A stretch of DNA of 64,000 nt, from the NCBI RefSeq assembly GCF_046197875.1, contig NZ_CP166991.1:1240001-1304000 (forward strand), in the 5' to 3' direction. Position numbers and translations under genes: made by a program. The notes under the pieces were generated by a model that saw only the letters and a program-made list of their open reading frames with translations, searched no databases and was not told the DNA's origin. Positions 55,159 through 63,945 of the stretch are shown here, piece after piece; the first letter of the stretch is position 1; each line of letters begins with the position of its first letter. The DNA comes from Methanobrevibacter_A acididurans. GTDB taxonomy: Archaea; Methanobacteriota; Methanobacteria; Methanobacteriales; Methanobacteriaceae.

Positions 55159-55422
55159 ATAATCACTCCTCATATTAAATTAATAAATTCTTGTTTTTTA
55201 ATTGTTAAATAGTAAATAGAAAAATAAACATGAGTTAAAATTCTAAATAAGAAATTCCTCATAAACTCATATTACTAATAATTTATGATTTTTATATAAT
55301 ATAAATGTATTTTTTATAATTAAAATCCTTAAAAAAGCTTTTTTAATAAATAAGTATTTAATTACCAAAAATCTAAAAAAATATTATATTAAACCAAAAC
55401 CAATTAAATTGAGGAATTTTTT

Positions 55423-56367
55423 ATGGAAAAACCATATGTTATATTAATTGGAAGTGCTTCAGGAATAGGTAAATCTACAATATCTGCAGAACTTGCCAAA
55501 TCATTAGGAATAAAACATTTAATAGAATCTGATTTTATAAGAGAAGTTGTGCGTGGAATTATTGGAAGTGATTATGCACCTGCATTACATGCTTCTTCAT
55601 ATATGGCGTATACTACTCTTAGAAATAAGAAAAACTATAAAACAGAAGAAGATTTGATTTGTGCAGGTTTTGTTGAACATGCATCATTTGTAGTTCCAGC
55701 AATTGAAAAAGTAATTGAAAGAGCTATAAAAGATTTTGATGATATTATAATTGAAGGTGTGCATTTAATTCCTGGACTAATAGATTTAGATAATTATAAA
55801 AATCAAGCCAATATTCATTTCTTTATATTATCTTCAGATGAGGAGTCACATAAAAATCGTTTTGTGAAACGAGCTACTGAAAAACGTCGTGGAGGTAAAC
55901 AATTAGATTATTTTAAGGAAAATAGGGCCATTCACGATTTTTTATTAAGTGAAGCTGAAAAAAATGATGTTAAAGTTATTGAAACTGAAGAGATAAATAC
56001 TACTGTTCAAAAAATTTTAAGTAATATTAATGAAAGTTGTGAAACTGTTTACTTAAAGAATAATGTTGATGAACTTAAAGATGTTATGGATATTATAATT
56101 AAAGAGAATAATGCTAGTGTTGAATGTATTATTTACCCAATTAAAGGTTTCAAAGAACCATTAATTAGAAAAGTTAATATTTATGAACAGAAAAAATCTG
56201 ACAGTTTTATTAAAGCTTTAGAAGATGATCCTCAAAAGAAAGAGGAATTAAAAGAACTTTATTATTTATCTAATAAACATGGAATGAAGATTTGTGCACC
56301 AAATTATGAAATTTTAGATAAAATAATTAAAGAATTAGGTAGTAAAGGATATCTTTACAGTGAATAA
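55423..56367 (+). CDS. pgk2: 2-phosphoglycerate kinase
   Basis: A 314-residue P-loop kinase of the COG2074 type. It phosphorylates 2-phosphoglycerate to 2,3-diphosphoglycerate, the precursor of the thermoprotective and phosphate-storage compound cyclic 2,3-diphosphoglycerate. The Walker A loop GSASGIGKSTIS starts at residue 9; ESDFIREVVRGIIG and IIIEGVHLIPGLID follow. Known members have an ATP-cone domain ahead of the loop; here it is absent, and about 110 residues of alpha/beta sequence follow the kinase core. Upstream of the ZPR1-like gene. Confidence 0.85.
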   Translation: MEKPYVILIGSASGIGKSTISAELAKSLGIKHLIESDFIREVVRGIIGSDYAPALHASSYMAYTTLRNKKNYKTEEDLICAGFVEHASFVVPAIEKVIERAIKDFDDIIIEGVHLIPGLIDLDNYKNQANIHFFILSSDEESHKNRFVKRATEKRRGGKQLDYFKENRAIHDFLLSEAEKNDVKVIETEEINTTVQKILSNINESCETVYLKNNVDELKDVMDIIIKENNASVECIIYPIKGFKEPLIRKVNIYEQKKSDSFIKALEDDPQKKEELKELYYLSNKHGMKICAPNYEILDKIIKELGSKGYLYSE

Positions 56368-56416
56368 AAAGAAAATGATAAATAATTAAATATAAATAAT
56401 GAGAGGAATGTTTTAT

Positions 56417-56992
56417 ATGCCTGAGATGAGAATAGATTGTCCTGTATGTCATAAAAAGAATAGTGCAGTTAGTGATACAAAAACTGTGAAAATTCCATAT
56501 TTTGGAGAAGTTATGGAATCTAGTATAATTTGTGAGGCTTGTGGTTTTAAACACAGTGACGTTATGAGTTTAGAACAACATGATCCTGCACGTCATAGTC
56601 TTAAAATTAATAAAGATAATTTAAGTAGTAGAGTTATTCGTTCTCAAAGTGCAACTGTTTCTATTCCTGAAATTGGTATTAAAGTTGAGCCTGGCCCAAA
56701 ATCTCAGGGTTATGTTTCTAATGTAGAAGGGGTTATTGTTAGATTTAAAGATGCTACTCAAAGGGCTTTAACACTGTTTGATGATGAGGAATCTCAAAGT
56801 AATGGGAAAAAAGTTTTCAATGAATTAGATAAAATTTTAAATGGTGATTTAGAGGTTACATTAATTATTGATGATCCTTTCGGTCAAAGTAAAATTATGG
56901 ATTTAAAAAGTGTAGAAACTCATTTAAGTGAGGAAGAACTTAAGCATTTGAAAACTGGATTTACTATTATTGATAATGATTCTGAAGAGTGA
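56417..56992 (+). CDS. ZPR1 zinc-finger domain protein
   Basis: A 191-residue archaeal ZPR1 protein: RIDCPVCHKKNSAVSDTKTVKIPYFGEVMESSIICEACGFKHSDV is one zinc finger with a CxxC...CxxC pattern, followed by the beta-rich ZPR1 domain with the motif PGPKSQGYVSNVEGV. Eukaryotic ZPR1 binds elongation factor 1A and helps fold it. Single-domain archaeal forms may do the same. The start at 56417 has AGAGG about ten bases upstream. The pair with pgk2 (50 bp gap) could be an operon. Confidence 0.88.
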   Translation: MPEMRIDCPVCHKKNSAVSDTKTVKIPYFGEVMESSIICEACGFKHSDVMSLEQHDPARHSLKINKDNLSSRVIRSQSATVSIPEIGIKVEPGPKSQGYVSNVEGVIVRFKDATQRALTLFDDEESQSNGKKVFNELDKILNGDLEVTLIIDDPFGQSKIMDLKSVETHLSEEELKHLKTGFTIIDNDSEE

Positions 56993-57007
56993 AAATTTTA
57001 TTTTTTT

Positions 57008-57685
57008 TTAGGTTTTAATTGTTCCTATAGATGTATCTTTAACAATATGCCAATATTGGGATTTTATATTATCAAAACTTCCTCTTTTGGCTCCTAGCAT
57101 ATGTTCGGCATTGTATGTGAAAACATTTAATTTTAATACGGCTTTTCTTTCAGGCCATAAGTTAATTGTGTAGTGTATTATTGGTAATGTGATTGATAAA
57201 CTTACTACAAGGAATTCTAATGCTTCATCATAATAAGAAGGGTTAAATACTTTTTCTTCTATTCCTTCATTTAATAATTCTTCCATTATTTTTTCTAAAG
57301 ATTCCATTCTTTTTATTAATATATCTTGGAATAGTTCAGGGTTACGTGTGTAAACATTATGGATTTTTTCTGTGTCTTTGTATACATCAATTATTTCCAT
57401 TATCATATTAGATAATTTTTCTAATGTGGAATAATTTGGATTGTTGAAGATTTTTTCTAGGCTTCTTAGTTCTGTTTTTATCTGTCTGTTTACAATTATT
57501 TTTTTTACTTCTTCTTTATTTTTAAAATGGTAATAGAATGTTCCTTTTACAATGTGTAAATCTTTTATGACATCTTTAATTGTTACATTACTATATCCTT
57601 TTTCGTAGAATAGATGCCATGCTGAATTTATTATTTCTTCTTTCCGTTCATCTGGTGGTAGGGATACTCTTGTTTTATTCACCAT
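57008..57685 (-). CDS. TetR/AcrR-family regulator
   Basis: A 225-residue repressor: the N-terminal helix-turn-helix is IINSAWHLFYEKGYSNVTIKDVIKDLHIVKGTFYYHFKNKEEV, the classic TetR DNA-binding domain, and the rest is an all-helical ligand-binding dimerisation domain. It is divergent from the radical SAM gene at 57851; the 123-bp gap has direct repeats likely to be its operator. Such regulators respond to small molecules, so the radical SAM gene may be the target. Confidence 0.92.
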   Translation of the reverse strand: MVNKTRVSLPPDERKEEIINSAWHLFYEKGYSNVTIKDVIKDLHIVKGTFYYHFKNKEEVKKIIVNRQIKTELRSLEKIFNNPNYSTLEKLSNMIMEIIDVYKDTEKIHNVYTRNPELFQDILIKRMESLEKIMEELLNEGIEEKVFNPSYYDEALEFLVVSLSITLPIIHYTINLWPERKAVLKLNVFTYNAEHMLGAKRGSFDNIKSQYWHIVKDTSIGTIKT

Positions 57686-57772
57686 TTTTTTATCTCCAAA
57701 TACTCTTTTTTGATGTTATTTTTTATTTTTGTAGAAAGGTTTATATATAATTATATACAATTTTTAACTAAG

Positions 57773-57795
57773 AGTCAGTGACCTTTAGTCAGTCA
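57773..57795. promoter_or_regulatory. Candidate TetR operator
   Basis: Two 9-bp direct repeats, AGTCAGTGA (57773-57781) and AGTCAGTCA (57787-57795), lie 14 bp apart just after a TATA-like ggtttatatata at 57739-57750. The inner part also forms TGAC-N9-GTCA. The position covers the predicted start of the radical SAM transcript and the back side of the tetR promoter, as expected for repressor control of both genes. Confidence 0.55.
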
Positions 57796-57850
57796 TTTAA
57801 ATAAAACTTTGCAAAAACACTCTTCAAGAAAAAAGAAGAAGGGAAATAAA

Positions 57851-59323
57851 ATGAACACAGAAGAAGATGAAGAAAATATTGAAAAAATGATAAAAACCTT
57901 TGAAGACATAATAAATAACCCTTTATCTCAAAAAATGTTAAACAATGCATTAGTTTACTGTAACAAATGTGGAAAAACACGATTAGAATCTGCACTAGAT
58001 TATTACCTCGGAAAACAAGACAATATATGCTTAAAATGCAAAGTAACCTACGAATTAGTAGAAATAGTAATACATAAAGCATTAAAAAGTTTTAACACAT
58101 CAAAAGAATCTTTAATAAAAACCATGCAGGATGAATACTGGGAAAAAGGATTAATAAGCACTTTCAAAGGAATGGCAACATTTGGAGTAAAAAAACCATT
58201 CACACCAGGAGCACCATTCCAAATAGTATGGAACATAACACAAGCATGTAACTTTAACTGTATACACTGTTATGAAAATGCTGGAAAAAAGGGCCCTGAT
58301 GAATTAAACAAAGAAGAAATATTAAATGGAATAGATAAATTAGCAGATCTTGGAATAGCATCTTTAGCATTTAGTGGAGGAGAACCATCAATACATCCAC
58401 AAATTAAAGAATTCATTAAACATGCCAACGACCGTGGTTTGTACGTAAGTATGGCTACAAATGGATATATTTTCAATGATTATGAAAAAGCAAAAGAATT
58501 AAAAGATTTAGGATTACAATTTGTGCAAATAAGTTTAGATGGAGTAAATCCAAAAACACATGATAATTTCAGGCAAAAAGATGGATCATGGAAACGAGCA
58601 ATAGAAGCTATTAAAAACTTTAAAAAAGCAGGAGTATTTGTTGAAATATCAACAACAGCAACTAAGAAAAACAAAGATGAAATCCCTGAAATGATAACTT
58701 TTTTAAGAAGTATAAATGTTGATTGGTTTGTATTATATAACTTTATACCAACAGGAAAAGGAGCAGAAATTAGTGAAATAGATTTATCTCCTGAAGAAAG
58801 GTTAAATCTTTTAGAATTAATTTATAAGGAAAATAGTAAAGGCGAAATGCAAATACTATCCACAGCACCACAATTTGCAGATGTAGTAACTCATACATTC
58901 AATAATGACCAAATGATACCTACACACTTTTATAATGTTGAATATAGTAATCCTGCAATGATGAAATTATCAGAATTTGTAGGAGGCTGTGGAGCAGGAA
59001 GATTTTATATGAGTATAGAACCTAATGGAGATATTTATCCATGTGTATTCTTCCCCCATGAAAAAGAAGTTAAATTAGGAAATATCCGTGATGATGTTGA
59101 AAATATATGGACAAATAATCCATTACTAATGAAATTAAGAGATAAAGATGCATTATTGGGCCATTGTGGAGTTTGTGACTCTAGATATATATGCGGAGGA
59201 TGTAGAGCTAGAGCTTACAATTACTTCCATGATGTAACATATCCGGATCCCGGATGTGAAAAAAATAAAAATGCATGGGATAAAATCATAGAAAAAGAAT
59301 CTAGTGAATATTTAGCTAAATAA
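57851..59323 (+). CDS. Radical SAM/SPASM protein with N-terminal zinc-binding domain
   Basis: A 490-residue radical SAM enzyme. Residues 30-80 hold CNKCGKTRLES...CLKCK, a small zinc site; the radical SAM cluster motif is CNFNCIHCYE, followed by FSGGEPSIHP and SLDGVNPKTHD. The C-terminal SPASM domain (GCGAGRFYMSIEPNGDIYPCVFFP, then CGVCDSRYICGGCRARA) binds further [4Fe-4S] clusters. The family modifies peptides or helps make haem and similar cofactors; the product is unknown. No peptide substrate gene is seen nearby. Ribosome site AAGGGA. Probably controlled by the divergent TetR. Confidence 0.9.
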   Translation: MNTEEDEENIEKMIKTFEDIINNPLSQKMLNNALVYCNKCGKTRLESALDYYLGKQDNICLKCKVTYELVEIVIHKALKSFNTSKESLIKTMQDEYWEKGLISTFKGMATFGVKKPFTPGAPFQIVWNITQACNFNCIHCYENAGKKGPDELNKEEILNGIDKLADLGIASLAFSGGEPSIHPQIKEFIKHANDRGLYVSMATNGYIFNDYEKAKELKDLGLQFVQISLDGVNPKTHDNFRQKDGSWKRAIEAIKNFKKAGVFVEISTTATKKNKDEIPEMITFLRSINVDWFVLYNFIPTGKGAEISEIDLSPEERLNLLELIYKENSKGEMQILSTAPQFADVVTHTFNNDQMIPTHFYNVEYSNPAMMKLSEFVGGCGAGRFYMSIEPNGDIYPCVFFPHEKEVKLGNIRDDVENIWTNNPLLMKLRDKDALLGHCGVCDSRYICGGCRARAYNYFHDVTYPDPGCEKNKNAWDKIIEKESSEYLAK

Positions 59324-59383
59324 TATTTTTTAAAAATAGTTATTTTTTTTGAAGATAAAAAAATTAAAGGAGAATATTTTTAA

Positions 59384-59887
59384 TTAATATTCTTCTTCAT
59401 CTTCAGTTTCTTCTGGTATATTAGATGATGAAAATTCAGCAAAATCTTCGTCTTCTTCTTCAACATCTTTAAGTTTCATTGTTCTTTTAACATCCATTGC
59501 TAAAGCATCACAATCTGCCTTTATTGCATCTAAATGTAATAATATTCTTTCTTTTTCTTTATTGATTCTAGTAATATTATTATATGCATATGTTGATTCT
59601 TTTAACATTTCATATTCTATTGTAGTGTATGGGTAATCGTTTAATTGTTTACATACATTTTGTAGAACATCTCCAAGGAATCTGTTCATTTCTACTTTTA
59701 CTCTTTCTCTAATCATTTTGTCAGAGTCTAAGTTTTCTTTCATTAAACGTACTACTTCTGCTTTAGCGAAAGGTAAATCATCATCAGGTACTTCTTCTAC
59801 CGTTTCTGTGATTTGTTCTTCAGTTTCTTCGTTTTCTTCAGTGCTATTTTCCTCTTCCATATTTACTTCTTCATATTCTTCTGACAT
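59384..59887 (-). CDS. Acidic protein with histone-fold-like domain and C-terminal helix
   Basis: A 167-residue protein with a very acidic N-terminal 36 residues (mostly Glu). Residues 38-100 read LPFAKAEVVRLMKENLD, MIRERVKVEMNRFLGDVL, then PYTTIEYEMLKEST: helix-loop-long helix-loop-helix with a typical LP-x-A start, the layout of an archaeal histone. A predicted coiled coil (101-140) and an acidic tail follow. Normal archaeal histones have about 67 residues and no such tails. The fold call is by pattern and needs a profile check. The start at 59887 keeps good spacing to AGGAG. Confidence 0.65.
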   Translation of the reverse strand: MSEEYEEVNMEEENSTEENEETEEQITETVEEVPDDDLPFAKAEVVRLMKENLDSDKMIRERVKVEMNRFLGDVLQNVCKQLNDYPYTTIEYEMLKESTYAYNNITRINKEKERILLHLDAIKADCDALAMDVKRTMKLKDVEEEDEDFAEFSSSNIPEETEDEEEY

Positions 59888-60156
59888 AATCATTAAACTC
59901 CTGTGAAATTTTTATTTTTTTTAAAATTTTTTATTTTTGTAAAAAAAAGCTTCTACTTTAATAAGTATTGCTTATTTCATCTATGTGTATACCTATATTT
60001 GTTTTAAGCAGTATATAAACATATTTAAAATTATTGCAAAACAATATAATTTTTCAAGTAGTGTAAAGGAAAACTATAATAATTATTAAAGCTTACTATA
60101 AGAATTTTAATAGTGCGAAAAATGAGGAAAAAGAAACTAAAAAAAATAGAAAAAAT

Positions 60157-60984
60157 TTATATATCTAAACTAAAATTTAAACTACGAGTAGAATGAGTCA
60201 AAGCACCTAAAGAAATAATATCCACATCTAAACTAGCATAATTAAGAATAGTCTCTTCAGTAATCCCACCAGATAATTCAACTAATACATTATCACGTAA
60301 ACCCTCATTTTTTAATATATTCAATGTTTTAAGAGCTTCATCAGGATTCATATTATCAAACATTACAATATCTGCACCATTTTTAGCTGCAATTACTGCA
60401 TCATCACTATTTTCAACTTCAATTTCTATTTTTTTAGAAAAACTAACATTACAATGAGCAAGTTTTAATGCTTCAGCAACGCCCCCAACAATAGCAATAT
60501 GATTATCTTTAATTAAAACCATATCATCTAAACCATTTCTATGAGGATCTCCTCCCCCAATAATTATAGCTTCTTTATCAAATTTTTGTAAAGCTGGAGA
60601 AGTTTTTCTTGTACCTGCAATTTTTAAGTTAGGATTAATTTTATGAACTTCATTTACAATATTAAATGTTTTAGTAGCCACGCCACTCATTCTCATTAAA
60701 AGATTAAGAACTGTACGTTCTATAAGTAAAATAGTTTTAGCTAAACCTTTAAATTCTATTAATCTATCCCCTGGTTTAATAATATCTCCATTATTCAAAC
60801 TACTTAATATAGAAACATTATATTCTTCAAAAATTTCTTTAATAATATTAATACCTGCAAGAATACCTGTATCTTTAGATAATATAAAACCTTCAACAAC
60901 AATATCTGAATTTATTAAAGCATTAGAAGTTATATCTCCATAACCTTCATCTTCTGTTAACATATACTTAATTATTTCATCCAT
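60157..60984 (-). CDS. nadC: Nicotinate-nucleotide pyrophosphorylase
   Basis: A 275-residue quinolinate phosphoribosyltransferase that makes nicotinate mononucleotide from quinolinate and PRPP, the second committed step of NAD synthesis. Motifs are EGYGDITSNALI, RTVLNLLMRMSGVAT, IAGTRKTSPALQKFDKEAIIIGGGDPHRNGLDDMVLIKDNHI and FDNMNPDEA. Length is standard. AAGGGA precedes the ATG. Its partner nadA is on the opposite strand 2 kb away, with rnz and mscS between. Confidence 0.95.
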   Translation of the reverse strand: MDEIIKYMLTEDEGYGDITSNALINSDIVVEGFILSKDTGILAGINIIKEIFEEYNVSILSSLNNGDIIKPGDRLIEFKGLAKTILLIERTVLNLLMRMSGVATKTFNIVNEVHKINPNLKIAGTRKTSPALQKFDKEAIIIGGGDPHRNGLDDMVLIKDNHIAIVGGVAEALKLAHCNVSFSKKIEIEVENSDDAVIAAKNGADIVMFDNMNPDEALKTLNILKNEGLRDNVLVELSGGITEETILNYASLDVDIISLGALTHSTRSLNFSLDI

Positions 60985-61150
60985 ATATAATCCCTTAAAA
61001 TCTTATTAATAAATTTATAACAAAAAAGATTTATTTATAATATTTAATTTAAATTTAATATTATTTATTAGTATTTAATTTTATATTAAATGAGAAATAT
61101 AAATATTAAAGACGAATTTTTATAATTCTTAAAAAAAAGGAAAAATTTAT

Positions 61151-62047
61151 ATGGAAATTGAATTTTTAGGAACAGCATCTGCAGTACCAAGTAAACAAAG
61201 AAACCACTCTAGCATAAGTTTAAAAGCATTTGGTGAAGTAATATTATTTGACTGTGGTGAAGGAACACAAAAACAATTAACTTATGCCCATATTAGTCCA
61301 ATGAAAATAGAAAAAATTTTCATAACACATTTCCATGGAGACCATATACTTGGGTTACCTGGACTTATACAATCAATGGGTTTTAGAGGTAGGGAGAAAC
61401 CTTTAGATGTATATGGTCCTAAAGGAGTAAATGCCCTATTTAATGCAATTCAACATATAGGTTATTTTGTAATAAATTTCCCATTAAATTTTCATGAAAT
61501 TTTAGAAGAAGGAGAAGTAATAGACAACGAGGAATATATTATAGAATGTGCATTTGCAGACCACAATGTTCCAGCATTAGCTTACTCTATTACTGAAAAA
61601 AAGAAACCACGATTTTTAAGAGAAAAAGCAATAGAATTAGGTGTTCCAATTGGTCCTGATTTTGGAAAATTACATAATGGCGAGTCTGTAATAGTTGATG
61701 GTCAAGAAATAACCCCTAAAATGGTGTTAGGACCTCCAAGAAAAGGTAGGAAAATAACATATTCTGGAGATACAAGACCTAATGAAAGAATTGTGAAACT
61801 AGCAGAAGATAGCGATATATTAATACATGAATCAACTTATGATTCCAGTGATTGTGAAAAAGCAAAAGATCACTCTCATTCAACATCTAAAGAAGCAGCA
61901 AATATAGCGAAAAAAGCAAATGTTAAACAGTTAATTTTAACACATTTCAGTACTCGTTATACGAATACTTTAACTATAGAAAAAGAAGCATCTGAAGTTT
62001 TTAAAAATAGTGTAGTTGCATATGATTTCATGAAGATAGAACTTTAA
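61151..62047 (+). CDS. rnz: Ribonuclease Z
   Basis: A 298-residue metallo-beta-lactamase fold endonuclease that removes the 3' trailer from tRNA precursors. Zinc ligands lie in THFHGDHILGLPGL and in HESTYDSSDCEKAKDHSHSTSKEAANIA and LTHFSTRY; the exosite region is short. AAGG precedes the ATG. The gene is normal in length and starts a plus-strand run with the mechanosensitive channel. Confidence 0.95.
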   Translation: MEIEFLGTASAVPSKQRNHSSISLKAFGEVILFDCGEGTQKQLTYAHISPMKIEKIFITHFHGDHILGLPGLIQSMGFRGREKPLDVYGPKGVNALFNAIQHIGYFVINFPLNFHEILEEGEVIDNEEYIIECAFADHNVPALAYSITEKKKPRFLREKAIELGVPIGPDFGKLHNGESVIVDGQEITPKMVLGPPRKGRKITYSGDTRPNERIVKLAEDSDILIHESTYDSSDCEKAKDHSHSTSKEAANIAKKANVKQLILTHFSTRYTNTLTIEKEASEVFKNSVVAYDFMKIEL

Positions 62048-62071
62048 AGATAAAATAAAGAAGATTATATT

Positions 62072-62863
62072 ATGATTCCAACATTATCCCAAATATTAGA
62101 TCTAAGTTTTTTAGACACTTTTTTCTACATTATTATCATTTTAATTGTAGCTTATATAAGTTTACATATTTTAAGTAGTATAATTACAAAGTTTTGGAAA
62201 AAATTCAATATGGATTTAACCATATTATATTTAATTACTGATTTATTAAAATATATAATCCTAATTTTTGCATTAGCTTGGATTTTAAAGTTAATAGGAA
62301 TAGATTTACAAGGAATAATTATTAGTTTAGGTTTAATTGGTATTGTAGTAGGTTTTGCTGCTAAGGATGTTTTCAGTAACTTTATAGGTGGAATATTTTT
62401 AATTACAGATAAAAATATTAAAGTTGGAGAAATTATTAGTGTGGATGATTTAAAAGGTAAAGTTTCAAAAGTTACTTTCAGAAACACTGAAATTATAACA
62501 GTTGATGGATTTAGAGTAACAATACCTAACAGCACATTAAATACTGAAATGTATGTAAATTATCCTAAATTAGAATTAAATAAAATAGTATTAGAAGTAT
62601 TGGTTCCTTTTGGAATTGATTTGAAAGCATTTAGTGATGATTTTGTTGAAAAATTTGAAGAAAAATCTTGGGTAATGTCTGGAAAAAAACCAATAGTTTA
62701 TGATATGGATATAAGTGAATTTGGAAGTCAAGTTAAACTATTTATTTGGGTTAATGATTATACTAAAGTTAGTGAATATACTTTAGAATTAGGTGATGAA
62801 GTCAGACAGATTATTGAAAAACATAATAAGAATAAAGTCTTGAAAATTGAAAAGAAAGTATGA
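62072..62863 (+). CDS. mscS: MscS-type mechanosensitive channel
   Basis: A 263-residue membrane protein with three N-terminal helices and the conserved third-helix segment SLGLIGIVVGFAAKDVFSNFIGGIFLI that lines the pore. The beta-rich MscS domain follows (VGEIISVDDLKGKVSKVTFRNTEIITVDGFRVTIPNS), then the C-terminal alpha/beta domain. It opens when the membrane is stretched and so protects against hypo-osmotic shock. It follows rnz by 24 bp. Confidence 0.93.
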   Translation: MIPTLSQILDLSFLDTFFYIIIILIVAYISLHILSSIITKFWKKFNMDLTILYLITDLLKYIILIFALAWILKLIGIDLQGIIISLGLIGIVVGFAAKDVFSNFIGGIFLITDKNIKVGEIISVDDLKGKVSKVTFRNTEIITVDGFRVTIPNSTLNTEMYVNYPKLELNKIVLEVLVPFGIDLKAFSDDFVEKFEEKSWVMSGKKPIVYDMDISEFGSQVKLFIWVNDYTKVSEYTLELGDEVRQIIEKHNKNKVLKIEKKV

Positions 62864-62972
62864 ATGGAATAATTTTTTTTAAATAAAAAAATTTTTATAA
62901 CAATAGTTATATAGTACTTATTTTAATATAATGATTCATAAAATATATAAAAAAAGTAGGGAAGAGAAAAAA

Positions 62973-63893
62973 ATGGAAAATAAAATACTGATTGAAGAAA
63001 TTCTTAAATTAAAAGAAGAAAAAAATGCAATAATACTTGCACACAATTACCAACCAAAAGAAATCCAAGAAGTAGCTGATTTCCTTGGAGACTCACTAGA
63101 ATTATGTATTAAAGCATCTGAAATAGAAGATAAAGATATAGTCGTATTCTGTGGAGTAGACTTCATGGCAGAAACAGCATATATACTAAATCCAAATAAA
63201 AAAATCCTCATACCAGATGTTGAAGCAGAATGCCCAATGGCACACATGTTAAATGCAGAACAAATAAAAGAAGCAAAAAAACAATACCCTAAAGCACCAG
63301 TTGTATTATATGTTAATAGTTTAGCTGAAGCAAAAGCCGAATCAGACATATTATGTACCAGTGGAAATGCATTAAAAATAGTAGAAAGTTTAGATTCAGA
63401 CACAATACTATTCGGACCAGACACAAACCTTGGAAGATACGTGGAAAAACAAACCGACAAAAAAATCATACCAATACCAGGAGACGGTCACTGCTACGTA
63501 CATAAAAAATATGAAGTAAAAGATATTGATAATGCTAAAAAAACACATCCAAATGCAGATGTTATTGTACACCCAGAATGTGATATAGAAGTTCAAAATG
63601 CTGCAGATTACGTGTTAAGTACTGGTGGAATGTTAAATCATATTAAAAATTCAGAGAAAGATGAATTTATTATAGGAACAGAAATTGATTTCATGACAAG
63701 AGTAGAGAATGAAACTTCTGGTAAAAAATTATATCCTCTACTTTCAGATGCAATCTGTGAAACTATGAAATTACATACCCTAAAAAATCTTAAAAATGCT
63801 CTTCAAAATGAAGAACATATTGTAAAAGTCCCAGAAGATATTCGGGAAAAATCTTTCAATGCAGTAAACAAAATGATACAAGCATCTAAATAA
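62973..63893 (+). CDS. nadA: Quinolinate synthase
   Basis: A 306-residue [4Fe-4S] enzyme that condenses iminoaspartate and dihydroxyacetone phosphate to quinolinate. The three-lobed NadA pattern is present: AIILAHNYQPKEIQEVADFLGDS, IPDVEAECPMAHM and FGPDTNLGRYVEKQT, plus VIVHPECDIE and STGGMLNHI; three Cys ligand the cluster. The ATG at 62973 (MENKI) has GGGAAGAG about seven bases upstream. An ATG at 62931 also opens the frame but lacks a ribosome site. Confidence 0.95.
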   Translation: MENKILIEEILKLKEEKNAIILAHNYQPKEIQEVADFLGDSLELCIKASEIEDKDIVVFCGVDFMAETAYILNPNKKILIPDVEAECPMAHMLNAEQIKEAKKQYPKAPVVLYVNSLAEAKAESDILCTSGNALKIVESLDSDTILFGPDTNLGRYVEKQTDKKIIPIPGDGHCYVHKKYEVKDIDNAKKTHPNADVIVHPECDIEVQNAADYVLSTGGMLNHIKNSEKDEFIIGTEIDFMTRVENETSGKKLYPLLSDAICETMKLHTLKNLKNALQNEEHIVKVPEDIREKSFNAVNKMIQASK

Positions 63894-63945
63894 AAAAACC
63901 TTTCCCTATACATTAAAAATTAAATCACTTCTTTTTATTCTTTTT

